The notes beneath the pieces were generated by a model. That model worked only from the letters and a program-made list of their open reading frames with translations, did not search any database and was not told the DNA's origin. Position numbers and translations under genes: made by a program. Below, piece by piece: positions 27,601 through 36,541 of a stretch of DNA of 64,000 bases (position 1 is its first letter; every line of letters starts with the position of its first letter). This DNA comes from Sphingopyxis granuli NBRC 100800 (lineage in GTDB: Bacteria > Pseudomonadota > Alphaproteobacteria > Sphingomonadales > Sphingomonadaceae): NCBI RefSeq assembly GCF_001591045.1, contig NZ_BCUA01000006.1, positions 29,596 to 93,595 on the forward strand. Direction: 5' to 3'.

Positions 27601-29234
27601 CCCGTCGGCTTGCGACGCATATCCGGAGCGCCGCGTCGGTCCCGCCCTTCCGCATCGAGCATCGCAAAATACATACGATTGGTCACATCGATGTCGTCGG
27701 TAAACAGGAAGAGGCGCTCACCAACAACGCCTTCGCTTCTACGGCTTGCCGGGTCATCGAGAATCCGGGACAAGAGCATTGCCGTCTGGATCGAAGTCGA
27801 GAGCAAGGCCGTCCGTGAGACAGGGTCGCCGCGCAGGGCGAGCATATATTCGGCGCCTTCGGAAATCATGTCAGCGCGCGATGGCGTGACCTCGGCGCAC
27901 GCGGCCTCAGAAAGCCCGGTGAGACGGGCGAAGAAACGCGCGCCATCTTTCAGCGTCGCAGAAAGTCCGACGAAAGATACGGGGCGCCTGAGCAACCAGC
28001 GCCAACGGCGGATAAGATAGGCCACCTGCGCACCGGAAGTGCCAGCATAAGTGTGTACTTCGTCGAGTAGCATCAGTTCGGCAGGGCGTGCAGCACGGTC
28101 ACCCACACCAAAAAGATGCCGATAGCGACCATCGCCGATCCGCTGGTTCAACATCTCGGTGGTCGTGAAAAGAATGTCCGGACTTTCCCGCACAAGCCTT
28201 TCACGCGTCAGAATGACCTCATCGCTCTCGATCGTCGCGTCACAGGTCAGGCAGCAGAGACGCTCGCGTTTCTCTGCCCGATCGGCGTCGAGCCAGACCA
28301 TGTCGCCCAGACAATGCTCCGTCGGGCACCGGATAAAATCGCACCGCAACCCCCCGCTGATCTGTTGCCATCCGGTCTTGGTATTATGGGCGAATACCGC
28401 GCTATGCGGCGTCGGACCGAAAAATGTGCCGATCAGGATCTTGCGTCGACCCTTTGCGCTCAAGCTCGCGTCCAGACGGCGCGCCTGCGAATATACCTCG
28501 GCGAATTGATCCTTGAGCAATTCGTTGCGCGGATAAAGAGCCAGGACTTTCACCCAGCGCACTGTAGCCGGATCTGTTTCGATATGCGCCGCAACACGCG
28601 CCAGCGCGGGCAGATAGAAAGCAAGCGTCTTGCCGCTACCGGTGCCGGCGCTTACCAATGTCCCGGAAGATCGGCCGTTGAAACCGGCGAGGATCCGCGC
28701 TGTCGCCTTGACCTGAAAATCGGCGAGCGCAAAATCGGAGCCGTAGCTGCTGACCAGCGCAGCAAGTGCGCCGCGAACAGCCTTGTTATCGGTCGCTTCA
28801 TTAACAACGCGCACCGCATCAGCGGCCAGCTTGTCTCGTTTCGGATAACTTCGGCGGCGCCACAAGAAGCGGAAATCGGCAACGAGCGTCGGGGCGGTCT
28901 GCCAAAGGATCGGTCCGGCATGTTTCGGAAAAAGTTGGCGCAAACGAAAGCTCAACCGTACGGCCTCGGCCATTCTAGACCTGTAGCGCGCCTCATTATC
29001 GTCGCCGACATTCAGGATTAGTGCGCGCGCGATTAGTGCCGCGATAACTTCGCCGGCCCCAAGATATGAAACATTCCGGCCGACAACCGGGTCGTCGAGA
29101 AATTCGTCGATGATGCCGTGAAGCTCCGCAGGAGCAACATGGCTATCGACCAATCCCCAACTCAACAGGCGCGCTTCCATTTGCTCGACAGCGTCGAGCA
29201 CCGCCATTAGCAAGCCTTCGTCACCCTCCATCAC
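24684..29234 (-). CDS. dpdJ: DpdJ, large DEAD/DEAH-type helicase
   Basis: 1516 residues, the largest protein here. Walker A GTGSGKT lies near 197-203, the DEVH box in LMLLDEVHTYAGTSGAQ, and helicase motif VI in FLQRKGRAGRLRR. A Cys-rich insert after the first RecA lobe motifs (C-x4-C-PTEHC and CCLTC) suggests a zinc-binding module. The C-terminal 800 residues have no motif I recognise. The start overlaps the dpdI stop by 4 bases. Family role: part of the Dpd restriction machinery, probably ATP-driven DNA tracking. Confidence 0.9.
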   Translation of the reverse strand: MMEGDEGLLMAVLDAVEQMEARLLSWGLVDSHVAPAELHGIIDEFLDDPVVGRNVSYLGAGEVIAALIARALILNVGDDNEARYRSRMAEAVRLSFRLRQLFPKHAGPILWQTAPTLVADFRFLWRRRSYPKRDKLAADAVRVVNEATDNKAVRGALAALVSSYGSDFALADFQVKATARILAGFNGRSSGTLVSAGTGSGKTLAFYLPALARVAAHIETDPATVRWVKVLALYPRNELLKDQFAEVYSQARRLDASLSAKGRRKILIGTFFGPTPHSAVFAHNTKTGWQQISGGLRCDFIRCPTEHCLGDMVWLDADRAEKRERLCCLTCDATIESDEVILTRERLVRESPDILFTTTEMLNQRIGDGRYRHLFGVGDRAARPAELMLLDEVHTYAGTSGAQVAYLIRRWRWLLRRPVSFVGLSATLKDGARFFARLTGLSEAACAEVTPSRADMISEGAEYMLALRGDPVSRTALLSTSIQTAMLLSRILDDPASRRSEGVVGERLFLFTDDIDVTNRMYFAMLDAEGRDRRGAPDMRRKPTGGLATLRFPSTVESRKLDGQDWDAVTRIGHTLQQQDRKSVGRVMSMDPGVGNNLDIIVATAALEVGFNDPRVGAVIQHKAPRDVAQFLQRKGRAGRLRRMRPWTVAILSDYGRDRIAYQGYDLLFDPELPVRSLPTTNRYIQRIQAVYATLDYLAAADTTNRHSVWHDLAKPSDRATDRNRQTQLAQTLRRIIVQPAEQDRYAEFLAKSLRLKIEDVQLLLWEQPRPLLTEVLPTAVRRLETNWRWSGEVGGDYWLNNAPLPEFAPANLFTSLNLPEVQITLPPSPGSAEPENMVMPIGQALREFSPGRVSRRFGLRHERERHWIAPELDAMREQAVSVGDFASGEVLGRWPIESGGGVAEVQVLRPRSFRVSLPPSNVLDSSNSRLRWRNQLIARTHGLAFAPPAGNGWSDHVRSMEFFTHQGHCPIETRRVALGSDANILFQDGTSAVKEFYFESGGERVGLGFTIAVDALCMRLALPDRIWENLDGRVDELARAMRTAYFYHQARHGPLLDGIDNIFARDWLAQLLLTTLTNEAVAKSIDLRQAAANLAGGSADLDLDQTLNFLFQSQIVDDASAQGNAQDRLRQDLAAYLANPDVVRNLLALGHGLYEPLGEESEGWLRERFTATIAAALIHAIESLCPEVDTDELVVDIHAGPRDGEDISQDQASELWISEMSPGGNGHIEEIQRVYAEDPRRFYALMSSALRDNDFALSDFQLKRFVNDAVLAAPEDPFAEALQAMRRASGAEATHRAFTALRHLIAEQGYVTSHAFMVALSNRVLRPGSSAESDRFLRDALLLWDGEEARLGVELDARVIAYRLSRNSDLDQALGAAGIDTPTINPDQWRFSVIYGLLWPRGSYIRQAGLALYSTFSDLPAPETLLVRAFLPEGTATIDLDNPTWRERCLDQLARTGAATLVCALAQSDRMAEALTFLATNPVEADYLSVFARTQAIRRVGGNLEADIDIAEALQ

Positions 29235-29947
29235 GCGGCGACAATGCGATAGGAATCGAAGGCGTCATTGTCCTTGAGCCACGCGATGACGCCGGGCGTC
29301 AGCAGCGTCAGCGCAGCACCTCTCGCTTGGACGGCTTCTAGGAACTTCTTCACATCGTCCGGCACTGCAAAATCGAATTCGCCGGCGATGGTCTTCAAAT
29401 CGGAGGCCAGTTGGAGCACGGCGACGATCTCCGCTGTGCTCGAAGGCATCGTCTCAAAGGCCATACGGAACGCTTGATGCTTGCTCTCATAACGAGTGAG
29501 CGCGCTGTTGTTCTGATCGGTTCCGGCAATCCGACTGCGAACTACTGCAGGCGCGTCACCAGTAAAAATGACGCCGCGATACGCCTTCCACGCTACCTTG
29601 GCATCCTTAGCAAGCTCGGTTGCGGCGGCTACGAGGTCGCGTGTGAGCGTCGTCCATGACTTGCCGACCTTGAGCGTGCCCGATCTCGGATCCTGCACGA
29701 ATTTGTCTCGCAAAGCAGCGGCGCGCGCGCGCGCTGCGGAGAGCGACGCGGGAGTTTCGGTCACTACGCCCGCCTTGGCGAGAACGCGGGACTGCACCAA
29801 ACTCCGTTCGAGCTCCTCGACATCCTCGGCGAGTTCACGGCGAAGGTCGGTGAGCAATGCGGTTTCCTGGACGTTGGAACCCATCGCATCGAGCGTTTCG
29901 AGCTGCTCGCGCAGCGCCGCGGCACGGAGTGGAAGAGCGGCACTCAT
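29231..29947 (-). CDS. dpdI: DpdI, small helical protein of the Dpd system
   Basis: 238 residues, almost all helical. The N-terminus has a probable coiled coil (RREQLETLDA-like heptads, LRRELAEDVEELERSL). The C-terminus (FLEAVQARGAALTLLTPGVIAWL) ends in a short globular segment. No enzymatic motif. Overlaps dpdH by 4 bases and dpdJ by 4. Position between the DpdH ATPase and the DpdJ helicase suggests an adaptor, but that is inference from order only. Confidence 0.8.
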   Translation of the reverse strand: MSAALPLRAAALREQLETLDAMGSNVQETALLTDLRRELAEDVEELERSLVQSRVLAKAGVVTETPASLSAARARAAALRDKFVQDPRSGTLKVGKSWTTLTRDLVAAATELAKDAKVAWKAYRGVIFTGDAPAVVRSRIAGTDQNNSALTRYESKHQAFRMAFETMPSSTAEIVAVLQLASDLKTIAGEFDFAVPDDVKKFLEAVQARGAALTLLTPGVIAWLKDNDAFDSYRIVAA

Positions 29948-32900
29948 TGTGTATCTCCAAGGGTTGTCGTATCCGCAGCAACGCGATCGAATAGTGCGAT
30001 GATGTCTGTTGCGACAATCATCGGATCCGACTGGCGCCGCGCTTCCATCTGTTTTTCGACGCGTGGCGTCCCGAGCGACACAAGCGCCTCGGTATCCTTC
30101 AGGAAACCGAGAGTGCGTTGGATAAGACCGAGATCGATGACACCGAGCGCGTTCAACAATCTAGGTAATTGGTCACGCTCCGCTTCGCTGACCATTGCAG
30201 CCGCATTGACTAGTTCGGCATAAGGACTCGTCTGAAACTCGGTGAGATTCCGCCCGAACCGCGCGACATCGAAATTGGCTTGGCTCGGCCAGCATTGAGT
30301 TTTCTGCAAGAGATGGACAATGGTTTTAAGGTCGGCAACGAATGCATTTTTGTCGAGCTTCTCGTCGTCTAGGAAGTCGCCGACCTCGTCCCGGAATTGC
30401 CGCAATAACGCGATCACCGGTTGCACGCGGGCCCAGATGCGGTCTTCGCTTAGCGAAGGCAGAAACATCCGAATATCTTCGGAGACAGCGTCCGGTAGCG
30501 TTGCGCGTTCTTCGGGTGGCAACTGCAGCGCATCATAGATACGAACGAGATCGATAGCAAAAGGCGTACGACCATTGCCCTGATAGCTTGCCGAGCGGTC
30601 GCGCAGAGCGTCCTGCAAGAGTTTGCGAATATCACGTCCGCTGCTTCCATTGAGTGCATGCGTGCGCAATTGATCCCATTGCGGTTCGACACTCGAGCCA
30701 TCGAACGACGCGGGTTGGTCAAAAAGCGCGGCCAGCATCGCCTGCGGTCCCGCGATGCGAACGGGCGGTTGCATACCGGCGATCCGGGCCTGCGTAAGCA
30801 ACGCATTGCCAAGGAAATATCCCGCAGCCTTCGCGTCGGCTATCAGCATCGGTTCCAGTTGCCGGCGAAGGTCATCGACGATTTGCATCGCGGCGACATA
30901 ATCGTCATCACCTTCGGGATAGTCCCAACCGCTCCCATGATGCTGGTAGCGCAACGCACCGAACATACCCTGCCGCATTGTCCCATCTTCGTCGCGATAA
31001 TCGGTACAGACCGTTAATTCGCGCCCGCCTGTAGGATTATTGCTGGCACCGGCGATAGCGATCCAGCGGCCGCTGACCTCGACTTCAGGAATACGAAGTC
31101 CCGATCCGTCGATGGACTTTTGCAACAGCTCAGCCAATGCATTGCGGATCGCACGCGCATCGGCCTGAATGAGTGGCTCGCCTGTCGCCCAGCGGTCGAG
31201 TTTTCCGACCCATGCCGCGATTTTCGGGTCTACCGGGTCTTCCCCAGAAGCTTGATCCACCACTGCAGTCCCGCTGCTTGTAGTCGGCGTATCTGGAGTC
31301 GCGGACGGAGGCGTCTCGACCTTCTTGACGAATTTGACGTTCGTAAGATCTTCCGGCGTCGGTACGCCGAAGGTACGAAAAACGAGAGGCTGGACGTGCG
31401 CCAGCGTTTTCGCATCAGGAGCATTACCGCCCCACATCACGAGTGTGCTCTGCAGGCGCCGCTTTTCCGGATCGGGGATGCTCAATTGCCGGACGAGATT
31501 GGCCAAATATCCGTTGGGCTGGAGCCCGTGATATGCGGCCGGCGGAAATTCGCCCCGTATATAGCTATCGCGATCGAGCAACGTATTTCTCAGTATCTCG
31601 TTGATCACGCGACGCGGGTTGAATGTGAGTTTTGCGTTTTCGAGAAGATGATGCTCGACAAGGCGCTCGATGGCGGCGCGATTGAACGGGAACAGGGGAA
31701 ACCCGGCCTCGGACTGGCCGAATGCTTCAAGAGCGGCCGCCTCCTCCTCTGATCGGGCATCGTCATGCCAGATCGGCAGCCAACCGGCCTGTGCGTGCGC
31801 CGATCGATTCCGGCTGAAGCGTTCTTTCAATCCCTCCTCGCCCCAGCGGGCGGCATTGAGATAGGCTCCGACCATCTCGACCACGGCCGCCTTCGTCTCG
31901 GCCTCGCTCTGCGGCGCGTTTCCGATCATCCATACGCGCTGCGCGCGCGTCAAAATGGTTTCGCGTGAGGTGAGATAACCATCGGTTAGTGCCAGCGCTG
32001 TCCGCATCGTGGCATAGACCTGCTTTCCATCGCGCGTGCCTTCTTGAATGCACACATTCAGCAGGGCCTCCTGGATACCGGAGAGAGCCGCGAAGTCTTC
32101 GACGAGGAGTACCAATTCCTTGCCGTCTTCCAAAAGCGACTCGCGGACCCCCAGAATGATATCCTGCAGCGTCAGCCCGCCGCTGCTCTGCTCGAGCCGG
32201 AACACATGACTGATAGCGCGGTCCACCACCGAATTGAGAAGCTTCGCAATGGGCTCGCGCCGGGTGGCATCGGCGACAGCAATTTGCGAGAGATAATAGT
32301 TGCGGACGGGAAAGGCAGCCTCCGAAATATCGCAGCTTTCGGGAACGAGAAGATCATCGCCGAAAAATTGCGTATCCGTTTCGCCGCCGATGCTTTCTTC
32401 ATCGCGCCCTTTGATTGCGCGGGAAATGATCCGATTGAAGACGGTGTCTGCATAATGTTCATGAAGAACAGCGTCCCGAAAAAGCTTGGGCAGTTGCTCG
32501 GCATGCCCGATGAGCGAACGAAGTTCTGCGCCCCGACTGGCATCCTCCGAAACTTGCGCACGCATTTCCTTCGCGCGGTCTGCCAAGGCATTCTGTAGTT
32601 CGGCGATGAATCTGACGATGATCTGCGAGGCGTTCACTTCAGCGACCGCCTTGCTCAGCTCATCGCGCGGTTTGGCGTAACGGGGGTTGTTCTTGAGGGG
32701 CTCCAGGATGAGTTCGACGACCTTGCGCAAACTCGCACTCTTCGGAATTCGAATAACGAGCAAATCTTTATAACGTTTGGACCGTTGCAACTGCGCATCG
32801 AGCCAGCGGATGACGTGCGATTTTCCGACGCCCGATGGTCCGGTGATTGGGCACAAGATATAGCCCGCCGGGACATCCTCGCTAAGGAAAGCATCCAGCA

Positions 32901-33063
32901 ATTGTTTCTCGGAAACCACCGTCTCGCGGTTTGTGACCGCAGCGCGTGCGACAAGCGGAGTTGGCTGATGCACGGCGAGGAGAACCGAGACATCGGCTGT
33001 CTCCGCCTCATTCTTGACGCACGCGTTCACGGCATCGGCGCTAGGCCAATAAGCTTCGAGCAT
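29944..33063 (-). CDS. dpdH: DpdH, P-loop ATPase of the Dpd system
   Basis: 1039 residues from ATG at 33063, which shares one base with the dpdG stop (TAATG); the ORF reading to 33111 includes dpdG sequence. Walker A GPSGVGKS is at about 75-82 and a Walker B-like ELVLLVEDFAAL near 320, an AAA/STAND-like arrangement. The C-terminal half is helical with no recognised domain. It probably supplies ATP-dependent switching or remodelling for the restriction arm. Its role in Salmonella is not settled as far as I recall. Confidence 0.85.
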   Translation of the reverse strand: MLEAYWPSADAVNACVKNEAETADVSVLLAVHQPTPLVARAAVTNRETVVSEKQLLDAFLSEDVPAGYILCPITGPSGVGKSHVIRWLDAQLQRSKRYKDLLVIRIPKSASLRKVVELILEPLKNNPRYAKPRDELSKAVAEVNASQIIVRFIAELQNALADRAKEMRAQVSEDASRGAELRSLIGHAEQLPKLFRDAVLHEHYADTVFNRIISRAIKGRDEESIGGETDTQFFGDDLLVPESCDISEAAFPVRNYYLSQIAVADATRREPIAKLLNSVVDRAISHVFRLEQSSGGLTLQDIILGVRESLLEDGKELVLLVEDFAALSGIQEALLNVCIQEGTRDGKQVYATMRTALALTDGYLTSRETILTRAQRVWMIGNAPQSEAETKAAVVEMVGAYLNAARWGEEGLKERFSRNRSAHAQAGWLPIWHDDARSEEEAAALEAFGQSEAGFPLFPFNRAAIERLVEHHLLENAKLTFNPRRVINEILRNTLLDRDSYIRGEFPPAAYHGLQPNGYLANLVRQLSIPDPEKRRLQSTLVMWGGNAPDAKTLAHVQPLVFRTFGVPTPEDLTNVKFVKKVETPPSATPDTPTTSSGTAVVDQASGEDPVDPKIAAWVGKLDRWATGEPLIQADARAIRNALAELLQKSIDGSGLRIPEVEVSGRWIAIAGASNNPTGGRELTVCTDYRDEDGTMRQGMFGALRYQHHGSGWDYPEGDDDYVAAMQIVDDLRRQLEPMLIADAKAAGYFLGNALLTQARIAGMQPPVRIAGPQAMLAALFDQPASFDGSSVEPQWDQLRTHALNGSSGRDIRKLLQDALRDRSASYQGNGRTPFAIDLVRIYDALQLPPEERATLPDAVSEDIRMFLPSLSEDRIWARVQPVIALLRQFRDEVGDFLDDEKLDKNAFVADLKTIVHLLQKTQCWPSQANFDVARFGRNLTEFQTSPYAELVNAAAMVSEAERDQLPRLLNALGVIDLGLIQRTLGFLKDTEALVSLGTPRVEKQMEARRQSDPMIVATDIIALFDRVAADTTTLGDTQ

Positions 33064-33962
33064 TACCGGACCTTCTTCGCGACAAAATTGATATGGCTGA
33101 CGTCGCGCCATCGCTTCCCGGCGCGCCCCGTCAGCGAGATTCCTTCGCCGGCGTCGCTTCTTTGCTCGAGTTTGAGCGATCCTTCGCGATCAAGGCGCTG
33201 CAGAGCGCGAGACAATGATGTCGAAACGCTGCCTTCATTTGGTCTTGGCCAAATCCCGTCCTTCAGTGCCGCTTCCACCTCCCGACGATATTTGCCCCCA
33301 TCAAGGATTGGGACGGCTTCAGACAAGCGACCGACGAATTCACCCGCGAGCAAAATTTTGGCGCTTCCGAAAATATCAGGCAGCGTATCCCGAACGGCTT
33401 CGGTCGGGTCGATGTTCCAACTGCCTGCATCGCGCGCGAATCCGAGATAGGGCATCCAGGCCCGCAACCCGTTCCACCGCGTATCATTTTGTATGATCGT
33501 CGTGGTTCTGGGATCGGCGATCTGGCGCGCTGCGAGGCTTTCCCATCCAGCTACAGTAGAGGGCATGGCGTACACATCCTGTGCGAGCATCCACGCCGCC
33601 CCCCTAGAGAAATCAGCGCTTTGGGCACCTTCCGCGTCCCAGAAGCGGGCATTATTTTCCTCTTTCAATACGAGCCTCCGCGCCACATCGGGCAATCGCG
33701 CCTCGGCGACATCGGGTTTTGTGCCGAGGATGGCGCGATAAGGCTCCGCGATAGCGAAAGTATCTTTACCGACTTCGAAAAGCCCGAGCGAAGTCCAGCG
33801 AGTCAACGTGCGCCCCAAATGCCCTGCATCGAACGAATCTATCATGCTCCCGCAAGCGGCCAGAAGCTGCTCGGTGTCGCGCGGCGAAAAGCGGACGGCC
33901 GCTCTCACCAGGATAATCAGAACATTGTAAAGCCCGTCGCTCGGACGGTTCAGGATGGTCAC
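33063..33962 (-). CDS. dpdG: DpdG, restriction-associated protein
   Basis: 299 residues. The N-terminal 80 residues (YNVLIILVRAAVRF, then LGRTLTRWTSLGLFEV) look like a winged helix-turn-helix, and a second such pattern appears near the C-terminus (STSLSRALQRLDREGSLKLE), suggesting DNA or protein binding. No catalytic motif. It overlaps dpdF by 4 bases and dpdH by 1. dpdG was among genes tied to restriction in Salmonella. Confidence 0.82.
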   Translation of the reverse strand: MTILNRPSDGLYNVLIILVRAAVRFSPRDTEQLLAACGSMIDSFDAGHLGRTLTRWTSLGLFEVGKDTFAIAEPYRAILGTKPDVAEARLPDVARRLVLKEENNARFWDAEGAQSADFSRGAAWMLAQDVYAMPSTVAGWESLAARQIADPRTTTIIQNDTRWNGLRAWMPYLGFARDAGSWNIDPTEAVRDTLPDIFGSAKILLAGEFVGRLSEAVPILDGGKYRREVEAALKDGIWPRPNEGSVSTSLSRALQRLDREGSLKLEQRSDAGEGISLTGRAGKRWRDVSHINFVAKKVR

Positions 33963-36541
33963 GATCGGGCTCCGCGCAGAAACTGCTCTTGGGTCAAAAT
34001 ATTGGATCCGGTATCGCCTAGGTGCCTCAGAGGATGATCGGGATCCGAGGCCGTGCGCGACGCAAGAACTACGTGGACCGGTTTGCGAAGGTCAAGCAGA
34101 GCGCGATCGATGTCGAGCGTGTCGAAAATAGTTGCCCGCGGCAATTGGTACATCGATCCGCACCGCCTTTCTTCCGCGATGTCCTGCAGAAAGATCATGC
34201 CGCCGGGAACGCGTTGATGCAGCGTCGCGTAACGGGGTTCCTTTGCGCGAAAACTCGCCGGAAGGCAGAGTTCGCGAATACCGAAGGTCGAGACCAAAGC
34301 TTCGACAACGGGGTAGATCGATTTCGCGTCCAAGGGCCCCGGAAACAGAAGATAGACGGGTGACGAAAGGTCGAGATGCCTGAACCGCTGGGTCCAGGTC
34401 GCCGCATCAAAGGGCCACAGCCCTTCAATCCCGGTTGCGGTCGGTTCTGCATAGCCCTGAACCGGACCTCCAATCGCACGATCTGCAGGACATCCACCGC
34501 ACGCCCGCGACACGATGATTGTCCGGCCCGGCTCATGATTGCGGTATAGCCGTTCGAGCAGAGCCGAGAACTCGTGCGAAGCGGAAAGCATTTCTTCGAG
34601 CAGGTCCTGGCCGGCATTGGATGATTTGAAGGCGCGCGTTCTTTCGGCCCCAAGGTCGCGTACAAATATCTCCTTCGTACGATGGCCGGGTTGACTGAGC
34701 CGGATAACCGTATGCCGAAAGTATTCGGCCCAATCATCCTCGTTGTCGGCGTCGAAGCCCCCGCCCGCTGCGCTTTCGAGATCGGCGAACCGCGCAGGTG
34801 ACTGAGATTCAAGTTCGAGCATCTTTGCCCGGGCCATCATGATCAGCGTCCGCATATTCCAGGCCTGGTTATAGTCCGATTCCTGACGGAGTCGGTCCGG
34901 CACGGTTCCGAGGTCGATTTCACAGAGCATCCCATAATCGTCGAGTTTGTCGGCACTGTCATACATGGCCGCCCAACGCTCGAAAGCGAGATCGTCGCTG
35001 ATCAGCGACGGCGCTGCGATTCCTTTGGCAACCTCGATATCTTTCTGAGAATAGATAAGGAACGATCCCGAACGACAACCGTCGCGGCCGCCGCGCCCGA
35101 CCTCTTGGTAAAAGCGATCAAGCGTTTCCGGAACCGCCGCGTGGACAATTGTGCGAACATCGCGCTTATCAATGCCCACACCGAAGGCCGATGTGGCGAC
35201 CATTCCGTCGAGTTTGTTCTCTGCCCACGCGGTGATTGCGGCCACACGCTCGGCATGCGGCGTATTGCCATGGAAGCTGGCGACGCGCTCATAGCCTTCG
35301 GCTTTGAGAATTCTCAGCCAGTCATCTGCGTCGTTCCGCTTGGTTACATAGAGGATGAAGGGCCGAGGCGCGTACCGCAAAATCTCAAGTACCTTGCGCC
35401 GTTTGGACAAGATGTCGTCGTCACGATAGACCCAATATTGCGGCTCGGGTCGCAAATAGATCGACGCCATCATCTGGACGCTTCTTGCCGGACCGAACAG
35501 GGCGTCGATCGTTTCGATGGTGTCCGGCGCCAGTGTCCCCGACATCAAAATGGTCCGGAAAGGCGTCGTGGGGCACGCAGCGAGCAAGCCGCGCCGTACG
35601 CCAGCGAGCATTTGAAATGCCGGTCGGAACCCATCGCCCCACTGGCTGACGAGATGCGCTTCGTCGATGACGAGATACGAGAGCAGGTTGAACCGGGCGG
35701 CATCATAGAGGGCCGGCAGGAGCGCGCCGACTACGGCTTCCGGCGAACAATAGAGAACGCCTTGCGTACCTCCTCGAATTGCCGATTTGATGGCGTCCCG
35801 CATTTCGGAAGAGAGGCCCGCGTGCCATGCAATTTGCGGGATAGGCCGTCCCGGAAAACGCTTGCGCAACAACTCGGTCATTTGCCGAGCCTGATCCAGA
35901 ACGAGCGCGGTCGTCGGAACCACACACAGCACAAGGCCCGATTCCAGTCCGCGCGCCAAAACCGGAGCCTGCGCAACGAAGCTTTTGCCTGAACCGGTCG
36001 GCAATCCGACAATCAATGTTTCGCCAGGCGGTAAAACCAAAGCGCTGCGTACGGCCTCGCGCTGACCTGGAGAAACATAGTGGGAGAAGCCACTCGCTTC
36101 ACCCAGAAAAGGATCGATCTCGCGTTGCCGATCATTGCGAACGTTCGTCTCAGCAAATATTTCTTCGAAAACAGGCTGGTCGGACGACGCTAACCATTCA
36201 GGCCGCCAGGGTTGGGCGTCAATGAGCCCGAAACCGCTTTGCTCGCTGTGTAGCCGAATGCCATATTGTCGCCAAAGCTGCGCCTGCGGCCAGTCGCTGG
36301 ACGTCGGAACGCGAAGGTGGGTTGTGCTGCCCGAACGCTGGGACTCTCTGCGAAGCACATGACGGAGGAGAGCAATCAGGTCACATTTGCAGACAAGGCG
36401 ACCCGCCTTTTGAGACTGGACAAGTATCTGAAGAATTCGTTCGAAGATGCCATCTCCGTCGGGGGAGGCCTGAGGTAAAATGTAGCCGTGCAAATCGGCG
36501 ATCGCGTCTTCAAGAGCCGAGAAATCGAACGGCGCTGTCAT
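33959..36541 (-). CDS. dpdF: DpdF, RecQ-like DNA helicase
   Basis: 860 residues. Walker A GLPTGSGKS at about 178-186, DEAH in YLVIDEAHLVSQWG near 293, a FHGNTPHAERV segment, and the RecQ-type motif VI QEVGRGGRDG. A Cys-containing segment after the helicase core (ACGGCPADRAIGG) resembles the zinc region of RecQ proteins, and a C-terminal phosphoribosyltransferase-like stretch is possible but not clear. Starts in a 4-base overlap with dpdE. Likely unwinds or translocates on DNA in the restriction step. Confidence 0.9.
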   Translation of the reverse strand: MTAPFDFSALEDAIADLHGYILPQASPDGDGIFERILQILVQSQKAGRLVCKCDLIALLRHVLRRESQRSGSTTHLRVPTSSDWPQAQLWRQYGIRLHSEQSGFGLIDAQPWRPEWLASSDQPVFEEIFAETNVRNDRQREIDPFLGEASGFSHYVSPGQREAVRSALVLPPGETLIVGLPTGSGKSFVAQAPVLARGLESGLVLCVVPTTALVLDQARQMTELLRKRFPGRPIPQIAWHAGLSSEMRDAIKSAIRGGTQGVLYCSPEAVVGALLPALYDAARFNLLSYLVIDEAHLVSQWGDGFRPAFQMLAGVRRGLLAACPTTPFRTILMSGTLAPDTIETIDALFGPARSVQMMASIYLRPEPQYWVYRDDDILSKRRKVLEILRYAPRPFILYVTKRNDADDWLRILKAEGYERVASFHGNTPHAERVAAITAWAENKLDGMVATSAFGVGIDKRDVRTIVHAAVPETLDRFYQEVGRGGRDGCRSGSFLIYSQKDIEVAKGIAAPSLISDDLAFERWAAMYDSADKLDDYGMLCEIDLGTVPDRLRQESDYNQAWNMRTLIMMARAKMLELESQSPARFADLESAAGGGFDADNEDDWAEYFRHTVIRLSQPGHRTKEIFVRDLGAERTRAFKSSNAGQDLLEEMLSASHEFSALLERLYRNHEPGRTIIVSRACGGCPADRAIGGPVQGYAEPTATGIEGLWPFDAATWTQRFRHLDLSSPVYLLFPGPLDAKSIYPVVEALVSTFGIRELCLPASFRAKEPRYATLHQRVPGGMIFLQDIAEERRCGSMYQLPRATIFDTLDIDRALLDLRKPVHVVLASRTASDPDHPLRHLGDTGSNILTQEQFLRGARS